This document shows positions 43,609-52,704 of a stretch of DNA of 64,000 nucleotides, in pieces. Within the stretch, counting starts at the first letter, position 1, and each line of letters opens with the position of its first letter. Source of the DNA: Arthrobacter_H rhombi (GTDB lineage: Bacteria > Actinomycetota > Actinomycetes > Actinomycetales > Micrococcaceae); the NCBI RefSeq assembly GCF_039526245.1, contig NZ_BAAAIV010000001.1, forward strand, positions 62,001 to 126,000, read 5' to 3'. Under the pieces are notes generated by a model. It was not told the DNA's origin. It searched no databases and saw only the letters and a program-made list of their open reading frames with translations. The position numbers and the translations under genes were made by a program.

Positions 43609-44450
43609 TGAAAACGACCACCGTCAAGTCGCGGATCATCTGGATCATCATCACCGTCGTCGTCGCCGTGTACGCACTGTTCCCGGTGTTCTCGATCCTG
43701 GCGACCTCGTTCAAACAGCCCAGCGACCTGTCCAACGGCAAGTTGCTGCCCACCACCTGGTCGGGCGTGAACTACGAGCAGATCCTCGTCGGCGACGCCC
43801 AGGAGCTGTTCCTGACCTCGCTGCGCAACTCCATCGGCATCACGCTCATCGCCACGGCCATCGCCGTCGTGTTGGCCACGCTCTGCGCCTATGCGATCGC
43901 CCGGCTGGACTTCCCGGGCAAGAAGCTGGTGTTGACCACCGCGCTGGCCGTGTCCATCTTCCCGGTGATCTCCATCGTCACCCCGTTGTTCAACGTGTGG
44001 CGGACCATCGGGCTCTACGACACCTGGCTGGGCCTGATCATCCCGTACCTGTCCTTGACGCTGCCGATCTCCATCTGGACGCTGGCTGCCTTCTTCCGGC
44101 AGATCCCGTGGGAGCTCGAGCAGGCGGCACAGGTCGATGGGGCCACCGCCTGGCAGGCGTTCCGCAAGGCCATCGTGCCGCTGGCCGCGCCCGGGGTGTT
44201 CACCACCGCGATCATCGCGTTCTTCATCGCCTGGAACGACTTCGTCTACGGCATCTCGCTGACCTCCACCGAGGCGGCCCGGCCCGTGCCGGCCGCCCTG
44301 GCGTTCTTCACCGGCGCCTCCCAATTCGAATCACCCACCGGCGCGATTTCCGCAGCCGCAATCATCGTCACCATCCCGGTGGTGCTCCTGGTGCTGGGCT
44401 TCCAGCGCCAGATCGTCTCCGGGCTGACCCAGGGCGCCGTCAAGGGCTGA
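43608..44450 (+). CDS. sugB: ABC sugar permease, SugB-like
   Basis: A 280-residue permease with six helices. The EAA loop is ELEQAAQVDGATAWQAFRKA. The end of the protein (FQRQIVSGLTQGAVKG) and the segment NDFVYGISLTSTEAAR closely follow mycobacterial SugB, the best evidence that this is a trehalose-type transporter. ATG 43608 overlaps the sugA stop, with AGGGAGG 7 nt before it. Confidence 0.9.
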   Translation: MKTTTVKSRIIWIIITVVVAVYALFPVFSILATSFKQPSDLSNGKLLPTTWSGVNYEQILVGDAQELFLTSLRNSIGITLIATAIAVVLATLCAYAIARLDFPGKKLVLTTALAVSIFPVISIVTPLFNVWRTIGLYDTWLGLIIPYLSLTLPISIWTLAAFFRQIPWELEQAAQVDGATAWQAFRKAIVPLAAPGVFTTAIIAFFIAWNDFVYGISLTSTEAARPVPAALAFFTGASQFESPTGAISAAAIIVTIPVVLLVLGFQRQIVSGLTQGAVKG

Positions 44451-44481
44451 GGCCCTGACCCGAGAAAGCAGAGGACATCCC

Positions 44482-45738
44482 ATGGCATCGATTTCGCTGA
44501 AGAACCTGGTCAAGAAGTACGACGACGGGTTCCCGGCCGTGAACGACGTCTCCATCGACATCGCCGATGGTGAGTTCGTGATCCTCGTCGGGCCTTCCGG
44601 CTGCGGCAAGTCCACGTTGCTGCGCATGATCGTCGGTCTCGAGGACATCACCAGCGGTGACCTGTACATCGACGACCGCCGGGTCAACGACAAGGCCCCC
44701 AGGGACCGGAACCTGGCCATGGTCTTCCAGAACTATGCGCTCTACCCGCACCTGACCGTGTTCGAGAACATCGCGTTCCCGCTCCGGCTGGCCAAGGGCA
44801 AGTTCAGCGAGGACGACGTCCAGGAGCGCGTGCGCACTGCTGCGAAGACTCTGGAACTGACGGACCACCTGGACCGCAAGCCCGGCAACCTCTCAGGTGG
44901 CCAGCGTCAACGGGTGGCGATGGGCCGGGCCATCGTGCGCCAGGCCGATGCATTCCTCTTCGACGAGCCGCTGTCCAACCTGGATGCCAAGCTGCGCGGC
45001 CAGATGCGCGCGGAGATCTCCCAGATGCAGCGTCGGCTGGGCACCACCAGTGTCTACGTCACCCACGACCAGACCGAGGCGATGACCCTGGGCGACCGGG
45101 TGGCGGTGCTCAAGAAGGGCGAACTGCAGCAGATCGCCTCACCGCGTGAACTGTACGAGCAGCCGGTGAACCTCTTCGTCGCCGGGTTCATCGGCAGCCC
45201 GTCGATGAACTTCCTGCCCGCCACCGCCGAAGGCAACATCCTCAAGACACCCATCGGCAACATCGAGGTTCCCGAGGCGCTGGCCGCCCAGGCCGCCGGC
45301 AAGGACGTGGTGCTGCTGGGGATCCGACCGGAGTACTTCGAGGACGCGACCCTGGTGGAGGAATCGAAGTTGGCCCACGGCACGGTGTTCACCGCCGAAC
45401 CCAGCCACACCGAATGGCTGGGCAACGAGCAGTACGGCTACATCCACTTCGAGCCCTCACCCGAGGTCAAGGACCTGCTCGATGGTCTGGCCCGGGACCT
45501 GGACGCCGACGAACTGCGCCCGCAGGTCGTGGTCACCCTCGATGCGGCCAGCAAGATCCGCGGCGGACGGCCCGCCGAACTGTGGCTGGACACCCGCCGG
45601 TTGCACGTTTTCGACCCCGCAACCGGGGAAAACCTCACCCGCGATGCCGCTGCGGGTGCGGCCCTGACCGAGGAAGCCAGCCGGGAACGTGCCGAGGAGA
45701 TCGAGCGGGCCGGACGCGAGGCAGCACAGACCGGCTAG
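44482..45738 (+). CDS. sugC: ABC transporter ATPase, SugC/MalK-like
   Basis: A 418-residue CUT1-type ATPase. Walker A GPSGCGKST is at 37-45, the Q-loop is in VFQNYALYPH, the signature LSGGQ is at 137-141, and Walker B FLFDEP ends in Asp161-Glu162. The C-terminal 170 residues are the OB-type regulatory domain. It energises the LpqY/SugA/SugB importer. It has a 31-nt gap after sugB. The last 30 residues are an Ala/Glu-rich extension. Confidence 0.93.
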   Translation: MASISLKNLVKKYDDGFPAVNDVSIDIADGEFVILVGPSGCGKSTLLRMIVGLEDITSGDLYIDDRRVNDKAPRDRNLAMVFQNYALYPHLTVFENIAFPLRLAKGKFSEDDVQERVRTAAKTLELTDHLDRKPGNLSGGQRQRVAMGRAIVRQADAFLFDEPLSNLDAKLRGQMRAEISQMQRRLGTTSVYVTHDQTEAMTLGDRVAVLKKGELQQIASPRELYEQPVNLFVAGFIGSPSMNFLPATAEGNILKTPIGNIEVPEALAAQAAGKDVVLLGIRPEYFEDATLVEESKLAHGTVFTAEPSHTEWLGNEQYGYIHFEPSPEVKDLLDGLARDLDADELRPQVVVTLDAASKIRGGRPAELWLDTRRLHVFDPATGENLTRDAAAGAALTEEASRERAEEIERAGREAAQTG

Positions 45739-45861
45739 GCCGGCGGGTACCGCATGTCCCCTGGGGGGCGAAGGTCCCTTGTTTCCGCTGCGGGTCGGGC
45801 CTACGGTGGAAGGACCCATTCGGCTCGTCCGGGGCCGAATCGGCTTTCGAAGGAGAGGGTC

Positions 45862-46155
45862 ATGGGTTACGGAAACGCAATTCCCACAGGCAGCCACCCA
45901 CGGGGCGGATTCCCGCATGGTTCGCGGATCCAAGGCGGCGCCATGGCCACCGGAGGGCTGCTGGTCCTCGTGGCCTGCGCCTTCCTCAACGCGGCGGTAC
46001 TGGGCAGCGGCGATACCTCTGGATCGCTCTGGTTTGGCGTCCTGATCGGCTTGTACATGCTGGCCTACGGCATCGTGAAGCGATTGAGCCTGACCTTCCT
46101 GCCCCGGCCCGAAACCGGCGCCGGCACCTCGCGTGCACATCACCCGGCGGACTAG
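45862..46155 (+). CDS. Small two-helix membrane protein
   Basis: A 97-residue protein with a Gly-rich soluble start and two membrane helices (about 28-46 and 53-72) ending LYMLAYGIVKRL, similar in layout to the protein at 40556-40825. ATG 45862 has AAGGAGAGG upstream. The function is unknown. Confidence 0.72.
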   Translation: MGYGNAIPTGSHPRGGFPHGSRIQGGAMATGGLLVLVACAFLNAAVLGSGDTSGSLWFGVLIGLYMLAYGIVKRLSLTFLPRPETGAGTSRAHHPAD

Positions 46156-46233
46156 CGATACCGTGCGGGAATAGATCGACGGTCCCCGAGGTTTTATATG
46201 CAAACGCATTGAACCAATCGGGAGGAAGCCTTC

Positions 46234-46857
46234 ATGGCCACTGAAATCGTCGTCATCTCCGGGGGACTCGGAACGCCCTCGACCTCACGCATGCTGGGCG
46301 ACCAGCTGGGCCAGGCCGCCGTGGCGGCGCTGGCTGCCGATGGGGTCGAGGCCACGGTCTCGATCATCGAGCTCCGAGATGTGGCCGTGGACATCGCCAC
46401 GACCATGGTCGCGGGGTATGCCCCTCCCCAGCTGGCCGAGGTCATCGCGCAGGTGGAGGGGGCCGACGCGCTGATCGCCGTGAGTCCGGTCTTCACTGCC
46501 TCGGTATCGGGGCTGTTCAAATCGTTCCTGGACGTGCTCGATCCCGCCGCCCTGGATGGCAAGCCCGTGATCCTGGCGGCCACCGGCGGATCCGCGCGCC
46601 ACTCCATGGTGATCGACTACGTGATGCGCCCGATCTTCAGTTACCTGCGGGCCAACGCCCTGCCCACCGCCGTCTTCGCTGCCCCGGAGGACTGGGGTGG
46701 GGATACCGGGGGAGGCCAGCTCAACGAGCGCGCCGCCCGCGTCGGCGCCGAACTGTCCCGCGCGTTGGGAGGCGTCCGCGCCTCGGCGCAGCGTCCCGAT
46801 CCGATGGAGTCGCTGCCCTTCGAGCAGCTGCTGGCCAACATCCAGCCCGGGGCCTGA
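46234..46857 (+). CDS. NAD(P)H-dependent FMN reductase (CE1759-like)
   Basis: A 207-residue flavodoxin-fold reductase. The phosphate-binding loop is ISGGLGTPSTSRML (8-21), the flavin contact SPVFTASVSGLFKSFLD follows at 88-104, and the later ATGGSARHSM completes the family pattern. It supplies reduced FMN to a partner monooxygenase in the cytoplasm. No two-component monooxygenase is adjacent. The ATG has GGGAGGAA upstream. Confidence 0.9.
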   Translation: MATEIVVISGGLGTPSTSRMLGDQLGQAAVAALAADGVEATVSIIELRDVAVDIATTMVAGYAPPQLAEVIAQVEGADALIAVSPVFTASVSGLFKSFLDVLDPAALDGKPVILAATGGSARHSMVIDYVMRPIFSYLRANALPTAVFAAPEDWGGDTGGGQLNERAARVGAELSRALGGVRASAQRPDPMESLPFEQLLANIQPGA

Positions 46858-46872
46858 CCGGGCCCGGACGTG

Positions 46873-46906
46873 CGTGAGGGGCGGACCCATGGGTCCGCCC
46901 CCTCAC
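46873..46906. terminator. Hairpin between the FMN reductase and the CsbD gene
   Basis: GAGGGGCGGACCC (46876-46888) pairs with GGGTCCGCCCCCTC (46891-46904) with one bulged base. It lies between convergent genes, 18 nt after the FMN reductase stop. Confidence 0.7.
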
Positions 46907-46997
46907 AACTTCTCAACCGCTAACGCCAGGCACGCCCGCTACTCCACAACCCTTCACAGGTGGGAGCCGCGAGCCAATCCAGCGCCGCCGTCGTGCT

Positions 46998-47195
46998 CTA
47001 TTTGTTGCCGAAGCCGTCCTTGACGTCCTTCGCAGCGTCCTTGACATGCTCGCCGGCCTGCTTGGTCCCGGCGCTGGCCTGGTCGCCCATGCCCTCGGCC
47101 TGGAGGCTCTCGTTGTCCGTGGCCTTGCCGAAGCCTTCCTTGGCCTTGCCGGACAGCTCTTCGGCCTTGTTCGAGATCTTGTCTCCGAGTCCCAT
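46998..47195 (-). CDS. CsbD-family stress protein
   Basis: A 65-residue, Lys/Gly/Asp-rich helical protein (SNKAEELSGKAKEGFGKATD, then GEHVKDAAKDVKDGFGNK) of the CsbD family, small general-stress proteins of unknown mechanism. ATG 47195 has AAAGGA upstream. It is convergent with the FMN reductase gene. Confidence 0.85.
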   Translation of the reverse strand: MGLGDKISNKAEELSGKAKEGFGKATDNESLQAEGMGDQASAGTKQAGEHVKDAAKDVKDGFGNK

Positions 47196-47402
47196 GGTGC
47201 ATTCCTTTCATCGGTACTGCTCAGATGGCGGTTCCGCGGAACCATCGTGCCGGTCCAACGCCGTGTGACCGCGGGGTGGCCTGCACGGTGCTTTCCACGC
47301 TAACGCGGTACGGCGCATCCGTCTAGCGGGGTTGGCCCTGCGCGAACATGTGCCGCCGCGGCCGCCAGATGACGCCTGACTATGACCCCCGTCACGCACA
47401 AG

Positions 47403-47414
47403 ATCGTATACGAT
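47403..47414. promoter_or_regulatory. Candidate operator upstream of hpaH
   Basis: ATCGTATACGAT is a perfect 12-bp palindrome about 80 bp upstream of the hpaH ATG, with CAC and GTG as outer flanks. Sites of this form are used by GntR-type and other dimeric regulators of catabolic genes. No matching regulator other than the IclR protein is nearby. Confidence 0.4.
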
Positions 47415-47493
47415 GTGAGGACGAGCGGGGATGCCGCGGCACCAGGTGGACCGGGCGCCGTCGTCCCGCAGGATCAGGAAGGCCCATGTCGAC

Positions 47494-48279
47494 ATGCTCA
47501 ACGACGAGACCATCACCGCCATCGCCGACGAACTGGTGGAGGCCGGCCGCAACCGCATCCCGGTGAAACGGCTGACGGCACGCTACCCGGACATGACCAT
47601 CGAGGACTCCTACCGGGTGCAGGGTCTGTGGCGCCAGCGCAGCGAGGCCAGCGGGCGGCGGCTGGCCGGACGCAAGATCGGCCTGACCTCCCGTGCCATG
47701 CAGGCGGCCACCGGCATCACCGAACCCGACTACGGCATCATCTTCGATGACATGGTGCTGGAGAATGCGGCCACCATCGAGTGGAAGCGCTACACGCACC
47801 CGCGCGTCGAGGTGGAACTGGCGTTCGTGCTCAAGGACGACATCACCGGGCCCGGTGCCACCATCTTCGACGTGCTGCGCGCCACCGAATACGTCACCCC
47901 CGCCCTGGAGATCCTCGACTCGCGGATCGAGATGGAGGGCCGGACGATCGTGGATACGATCAGCGACAATGCCGCGATGGGCGCCATGGTCATCGGCGGC
48001 CGCCCGGTCGCCCCGGACGCGGTGGACCTGCGCTGGGTTTCGGCCATCCTGTACAAGAACCAGGTGGTCGAGGAAACCGGCGTCGCCGCCGGCGTGCTGA
48101 ACCACCCGGCGTCCGGAGTGCACTGGCTGGCCAACAAGATCGCCCCGCACGGCGACGGGCTCAAGGCCGGGGAGATCATCCTCGCCGGGTCCTTCACCCG
48201 TCCGATGTGGGTGAACGAGGGCGACACCGTCTTCGCCGACTATGGGGAACTGGGGACCATCACATGCCATTTCGCGTAA
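47494..48279 (+). CDS. hpaH: 2-oxo-hept-4-ene-1,7-dioate hydratase
   Basis: A 261-residue hydratase of the HpaH/MhpD family. It adds water to 2-oxohept-4-ene-1,7-dioate in the meta-cleavage route of homoprotocatechuate (4-hydroxyphenylacetate). Metal-site residues of the FAH-like fold are seen in HPRVEVELAFVL and EILDSRIEMEG. ATG 47494 gives the usual family length. The frame extends to an ATG at 47431, which lacks a good ribosome site. The downstream hpaI overlaps by 16 nt. The ring-cleavage and earlier genes (hpaD, hpaE) are not in the window, so the exact pathway is inferred. Confidence 0.88.
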   Translation: MLNDETITAIADELVEAGRNRIPVKRLTARYPDMTIEDSYRVQGLWRQRSEASGRRLAGRKIGLTSRAMQAATGITEPDYGIIFDDMVLENAATIEWKRYTHPRVEVELAFVLKDDITGPGATIFDVLRATEYVTPALEILDSRIEMEGRTIVDTISDNAAMGAMVIGGRPVAPDAVDLRWVSAILYKNQVVEETGVAAGVLNHPASGVHWLANKIAPHGDGLKAGEIILAGSFTRPMWVNEGDTVFADYGELGTITCHFA

Positions 48280-49082
48280 GCCCCGATCCGTCCTTCCGCG
48301 ACGCCCTCGCCGCTGCCCACCGCCCGCTGGCCGGCATCTGGGTCTGCTCCGCCTCCCCGCTGGTGGCCGAGATCTGCGCCGGCGCCGGCTTCGACTGGCT
48401 CTTCATCGACGCCGAACACTCCCCGAACTCCCCGGAATCGGTGCTGGCCCAATTGCAGGCGGTGCGCGGCTACCCGGTGGTGCCCGTCGTCCGCCCCGCG
48501 GTGAACGACACGGTGCTCATCAAGCAGTACCTGGACATCGGGGCCCAGACGCTCGTCGTGCCCATGGTCCACACCGTCGCCGACGCCCAGGCTGCCGTGG
48601 CCGCCGTGCGGTACCCGCCGCTGGGCGTGCGCGGCGTCGGCTCGGCGCTGGCCCGCTCCGCCCGGTGGAACCGGATCCCCGGCTACCTGGAGCGCGCCTC
48701 GTCGACGATCACGCTGATCGTGCAGATCGAATCCGCCGAGGCCGTCGCCAACGCGGCGGACATTGCAGCCGTTGACGGGGTGGACGGGATCTTCATCGGC
48801 CCCTCCGACCTGGCCGCCTCGATGGGCGTCATCGGCCAGCAGGACCACCCGGACGTCGTCGCCGGAGTGGAATCGACGATCGCCGCGGTGAAGGCTGCCG
48901 GAAAATTCGTCGGCGTCAACGCCTTCGGCGAAGCCGGCGCGCGGCGGTACATGGACGCCGGGGTCGACTTCGTGGGAGTCGGCGCCGACGTGGCGCTGCT
49001 GGCCCGGGGGACCGAGGCCCTGGCGGCGCAATTCGTCCCGCAGGACCCGGCGGCGGAATCCGGGGACCCGGCCAGCTACTGA
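48264..49082 (+). CDS. hpaI: 4-hydroxy-2-oxo-heptanedioate aldolase (HpaI family)
   Basis: A 272-residue class II pyruvate aldolase that splits 4-hydroxy-2-oxoheptanedioate into pyruvate and succinate semialdehyde, the step after HpaH. Family motifs are FDWLFIDAEHSPNSPESV, VQIESAEAV (metal Glu) and GIFIGPSDLAASMG (metal Asp). ATG 48264 lies inside the hpaH end, so the two are co-translated. The hpaI stop is 9 nt from the convergent iclR stop. Confidence 0.9.
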   Translation: MPFRVSPDPSFRDALAAAHRPLAGIWVCSASPLVAEICAGAGFDWLFIDAEHSPNSPESVLAQLQAVRGYPVVPVVRPAVNDTVLIKQYLDIGAQTLVVPMVHTVADAQAAVAAVRYPPLGVRGVGSALARSARWNRIPGYLERASSTITLIVQIESAEAVANAADIAAVDGVDGIFIGPSDLAASMGVIGQQDHPDVVAGVESTIAAVKAAGKFVGVNAFGEAGARRYMDAGVDFVGVGADVALLARGTEALAAQFVPQDPAAESGDPASY

Positions 49083-49091
49083 CCGGGTGGC

Positions 49092-49877
49092 TCAGACGGT
49101 CCGGCCGCCGAAGTCCTCGGCGATCCGGGCCGCAGTCTCCTGCAGCACCGGGACCAGGTCCGCTTCGACATCGGGGGCCCCGGCGTGGCCGGCCTGGATC
49201 GAGACGTTCAGCGCCGCGATGACATCGTCCCCGCGGCGCACCGGGACGGCCAGCCCGCGCAAGCCCACGTCGAGTTCCTGGGAGACCAGCGACCAGCCGC
49301 GGGCCCCCACGGACTGGACCTCGGCACGCAGGGCGTCGATGCTGGTGATGGTCTGGGCCGTGTAGCCGACCAGCTCGGCTCCGGCCAGGAAGCGCTCGCG
49401 TGCCGCCTCGGGCAGTGCGGAGACCAGCACGCGGCCCATCGAGGTGCCCCACGCCGGCAGCCGGTTGCCCAGGTTCACGGTCACGCTGTGCAGGCGCGGG
49501 GCCGCGACGCGGGCAATGTAGATGACGTCCTGGCCATCGAGCGTGGACAGGGTCGCCGTCTCGTCCAACCGGTGCGCCAGCTCGGTCAGATGGGGCCGGG
49601 CAATGTCGGGCAGGTTCAGCGAGGACAGGTAGCTGGCCCCCAGATCCAGCACGCGGGGGGTCTGGGTGAAGGTGGTGCCATCGGTGTCCAGGTAGCCCAG
49701 GTCGGTGAGCGTGAGCAGGAACCGCCGGGCCGCAGCACGGGACATCGAGGTCGCCGCCGCGGCCTGGGAGACGGTCAGCGTCGGCGATGCCGAGGTGAAC
49801 GCCAACAGGATCTGCAGCACCTTGTCCGCTGATTTCACGAAGTAGTCGGGCACCGCTTCATCGGTCTCGGCAGTCAT
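49092..49877 (-). CDS. IclR-family regulator of the aromatic/quinate genes
   Basis: A 261-residue regulator with an N-terminal winged helix (VLQILLAFTSASPTLTVSQA, then SMSRAAARRFLLTLTDLGYL) and the C-terminal IclR effector domain, resembling the PcaR/PobR/PcaU branch that senses aromatic acids. ATG 49877 has GAGG at 5 nt; an in-frame ATG at 49892 would add five residues. It is the last gene of the aroE-quiC-iclR operon. Its probable operator is the tandem palindrome at 52705-52740. Confidence 0.9.
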   Translation of the reverse strand: MTAETDEAVPDYFVKSADKVLQILLAFTSASPTLTVSQAAAATSMSRAAARRFLLTLTDLGYLDTDGTTFTQTPRVLDLGASYLSSLNLPDIARPHLTELAHRLDETATLSTLDGQDVIYIARVAAPRLHSVTVNLGNRLPAWGTSMGRVLVSALPEAARERFLAGAELVGYTAQTITSIDALRAEVQSVGARGWSLVSQELDVGLRGLAVPVRRGDDVIAALNVSIQAGHAGAPDVEADLVPVLQETAARIAEDFGGRTV

Positions 49878-49904
49878 GGCATCCTCGCTCATCGTGGTCG
49901 GGTG

Positions 49905-51764
49905 TCAGCCCGCCCGCAACCGGTTGTGCTCGAACTGGGAGGCGAGCCGAACCGGCGCATTGGGCGCACCGTAGCCATCGTACCCATCGAGGCGCTGCAC
50001 GACCTCCAGGAACAACCGGCCCACCGTCCCGGTATAGAAGTGCAGGAAGGCGCCGTGTTCGTCGCGATCGTAGAGCAGCTGCAGCGAACGCAGCGTCCGG
50101 AGCATCCCCGCCTCGAGCCCGAACCGGGCGGCGACGTCGGCGTAGTAGTTCTCCGGGATCGGCAGGAACTCCATGCCAGCATCCTGCGCCCGCCGGGCCA
50201 CCTCCACGATGTCGGTGGTCGCGAACGCGACGTGCTCGGCATACGGGTGCCGTCCCTGCCCCGGGCCGCCGCCCAGGGCCTGCGGCACCAGGTTCAGCGC
50301 CAGCCGGATGGCCCCGTCATCGGAGCGCATGACCTGGCTGCGGACCAGCCCCAGCGGGCTGGGCACCTCGGTGGCCGGACGGGTGGAGAGGCGCAGCGCC
50401 GACTCGTAGAACAGCACCGCCTCGTCGAGCGCCTGCCAGGGTTGGGCCAGGTTCACGTGGTCGATCCCGGTCACCAGGCACGACGCCGGTGCCTCCCCGG
50501 TGCCCGGGTCCACCGGTGTGCCGAATTCCCCGGCCCAGGTCGGTGTCGCGGTGTCGGCACCGAAGAAGACCTCGCTGCCATCGGGGGCGAAGACCCCGCG
50601 CAACACTGCCTCGTCTGCGGTGTTCTGCCGGGGGACCGGTGCCGCGCGCAGGCTGCGGGCCCGTTCGATGCTGGTGTCCGGGTCGGCAACCTGGAACCCC
50701 AGGGCGGAGATCGATGCCGCGGCGCCGGCGGCCCGTTGGCCGTTGATGATGATGCGGGCCGCCCCCTGGGTCCACAGCTGGACCGGCTTGCGGCGGTGTT
50801 GTCCCACGAAGGTGAAGCCCAGCTGGGCCAGCAGTGCGGCGACGGATTCGGCGTCCTCGGTGTGGATCTCCACGAAGTCCATGCCGGTGGGTGCCGCGGC
50901 GCTCGGCAGGGACGCCAGCCGCATCGGGTGACCGGAGGCCTCCTCGCCGAGCAGGGCAGCGGTGCGGTCCTGCAGCCACAGCAGCGAGCGCATCGCGTCG
51001 ACTGCGGTGCGTTGGACGTTGGACTGGCGGAAGGTGTCATTGAAGATCTCCAGTGACACGGCGCCGTCGTACCCGCTGCGCACCAGGTGGGCCATGAAGC
51101 CCGACAGGTCGAATCCGCCCTGTCCGGGGAAGACGCGGTAGTGCCGGCTCCAGGACAGGATGTCCAGTGAGAGCACGGGGGCATCGGCGAGCTGGACGAA
51201 GAAGATCCGCTCCGGATCCAGGTCGGCCATGGCCGCCGGGTCATCGGCGCGCGAGAGGATGTGGAAGGAGTCCAGGCAGGTGCCGACCGCCGGATGGTCG
51301 GCCAGTTCCACGATCCGGTACGCATGGCGGTACGTGTTCACGTAGCGGCCCCAGGCCAGTGCCTCGTAGGCCAGCCGGATGCTGTGGCGTTGGGCGGCTT
51401 CGCCGAGGCGGCGCAGTTGGGTCGCGGCCAGCTCGTCGTCGTCGAGGGTGGCGGTGCCGACGTTGCTGCACACCAGCATCGTGTCGATGCCCAGCCGGTC
51501 CATCAGCTCGAACTTGGCCTCGGCACGGCGCAGGTTGTCGGTGAAGGTTGCCTCGTCGACGCCTTCGACGTCGCGGAAGGGCTGGTACAGGTCAAGCGTC
51601 AGGTGCAGCCGGTCCGCCAGCGCCCGGATCTCCTCGGGCGACATGGGGCTGACCACCAGATCCTGTTCGAAGATCTCGATCCCGTCGAAACCGGCGCGGG
51701 CGCAGGCGAGCATCTTCTCCTCCAGCGTGCCGGAGAGGCAGACCGTGGCGATGGAGGTGCGCAT
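49905..51764 (-). CDS. quiC: 3-dehydroshikimate dehydratase with fused VOC/HPPD-like domain (QuiC/QsuB type)
   Basis: A 619-residue two-domain protein. The N-terminal 270 residues are a sugar-phosphate isomerase-like TIM barrel (MRTSIATVCLSGTLEEKM, later YEALAWGRYVNTYRHAYRIV) that dehydrates 3-dehydroshikimate to protocatechuate. The C-terminal 320 residues are a VOC fold of 4-hydroxyphenylpyruvate dioxygenase type (GMDFVEIHTEDAESVAALLA, later GIDHVNLAQPWQALDE). The ATG is 3 nt from the aroE stop. It links quinate or shikimate use to the protocatechuate route, whose ring-cleavage genes are not in the window. Confidence 0.87.
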   Translation of the reverse strand: MRTSIATVCLSGTLEEKMLACARAGFDGIEIFEQDLVVSPMSPEEIRALADRLHLTLDLYQPFRDVEGVDEATFTDNLRRAEAKFELMDRLGIDTMLVCSNVGTATLDDDELAATQLRRLGEAAQRHSIRLAYEALAWGRYVNTYRHAYRIVELADHPAVGTCLDSFHILSRADDPAAMADLDPERIFFVQLADAPVLSLDILSWSRHYRVFPGQGGFDLSGFMAHLVRSGYDGAVSLEIFNDTFRQSNVQRTAVDAMRSLLWLQDRTAALLGEEASGHPMRLASLPSAAAPTGMDFVEIHTEDAESVAALLAQLGFTFVGQHRRKPVQLWTQGAARIIINGQRAAGAAASISALGFQVADPDTSIERARSLRAAPVPRQNTADEAVLRGVFAPDGSEVFFGADTATPTWAGEFGTPVDPGTGEAPASCLVTGIDHVNLAQPWQALDEAVLFYESALRLSTRPATEVPSPLGLVRSQVMRSDDGAIRLALNLVPQALGGGPGQGRHPYAEHVAFATTDIVEVARRAQDAGMEFLPIPENYYADVAARFGLEAGMLRTLRSLQLLYDRDEHGAFLHFYTGTVGRLFLEVVQRLDGYDGYGAPNAPVRLASQFEHNRLRAG

Positions 51765-51767
51765 GTC

Positions 51768-52640
51768 CTAGAGCCCCCGTTCGATCAGGTCCAGGAAGTG
51801 GGCGCGCATGGTCCCGGCGTCCGGCTCGATCCCGGTGATATGGGTGAAGGCGCCCACCGCCTGTCCGACGGCCATGTATCCGCCGTCCAGGGTGCGGCAG
51901 CCCAGGGCCGCCGCCGTGCGGATCAGCTCGGTGTCGACGGGACGGTAGATGACGTCGGCGACCCAGTGGTCCGGGCGCAGGGCGGAGGTGTCCAGCGGCA
52001 GGCCGGGGTGCTGGTGCATGCCGATGGGGGTGGCGTTGACCAGGCCGTCAGCAGCCTCGAGCAGTGCCGGGACCTCGTCGGGTGCATGGGCGGTGACGGA
52101 GGCGTCGGGGAAATGCCCGGCCAGGGCGGCGGCCCTTTCGGCGCAGCGGCCGGCATCGGTGTCCACCAGTGCCAGGTGTCCCACTCCGGCGTCGAGCAGG
52201 GCGTAGGCGACCGCGGATCCCGCGCCGCCGGCGCCGAGCTGGAGCACGCTGCCCAGTGGCGCCCCGGGCAGGCCGGTGCGCAGGGCGAAACCGAACCCGG
52301 AGAAATCGGTGTTCTCACCGTGGAAGCGGCCGTCGCGGATCAGTACCGTGTTGACGGCGCCGAGCCGGCGGGCATGGTCGGAGAGGGTGTCGAGCTCGTC
52401 GATGACCACCTGTTTGCAGGGGTGGGTGATGTTGAAGGCGTTGTAGCCCAGGTCCCGGCCGGCGCGCAGCAGGTCGCCGACGGCTGTGGCCTCGCGGCCC
52501 AGGGTGAGCAGGTCGATGGGTCGGTACAGGTAGCGCAGTCCGTGGGCGTCCGCGGCTGCCTCGTGCATCGGCGGGCTGAGGGAGGGCTCGACCCCCTCGC
52601 CGATCAGGCCAACCAGATAGGACTGTTCAGGGGTGCTCAA
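51768..52640 (-). CDS. aroE: Quinate/shikimate dehydrogenase (AroE family, QsuD-like)
   Basis: A 290-residue dehydrogenase. The catalytic Lys76 is in NITHPCKQVV and Asp112 in GENTDFSG, and the nucleotide loop GAGGAGSA is at 136-143. Asp160 at the end of the second beta strand (LALVDTD) favours NAD, as in catabolic quinate/shikimate dehydrogenases, over NADP-dependent biosynthetic AroE. The start is TTG 52640, with AGCGAGG about 8 nt upstream. It is the first gene of the operon with quiC and iclR, so it oxidises quinate or shikimate to dehydro forms for catabolism. Confidence 0.86.
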   Translation of the reverse strand: MSTPEQSYLVGLIGEGVEPSLSPPMHEAAADAHGLRYLYRPIDLLTLGREATAVGDLLRAGRDLGYNAFNITHPCKQVVIDELDTLSDHARRLGAVNTVLIRDGRFHGENTDFSGFGFALRTGLPGAPLGSVLQLGAGGAGSAVAYALLDAGVGHLALVDTDAGRCAERAAALAGHFPDASVTAHAPDEVPALLEAADGLVNATPIGMHQHPGLPLDTSALRPDHWVADVIYRPVDTELIRTAAALGCRTLDGGYMAVGQAVGAFTHITGIEPDAGTMRAHFLDLIERGL

Positions 52641-52704
52641 CGTTCAACCTCGCTCGGGACTGGATCCGCCACCGAAAGGTGACCTGGATCCCATCCTAAA
52701 CCCG

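Noticed and set aside
45815..45840. A possible third SigK-type promoter (CCCATT ... CCGAAT) upstream of the gene at 45862
   Set aside because: The -10 word fits, but the -35 word and spacing differ from the two strong sites, so I did not count it.
47431..47493. Alternative hpaH start 63 nt upstream at ATG 47431
   Set aside because: It would add 21 basic residues before the conserved family start and has a poor ribosome site.
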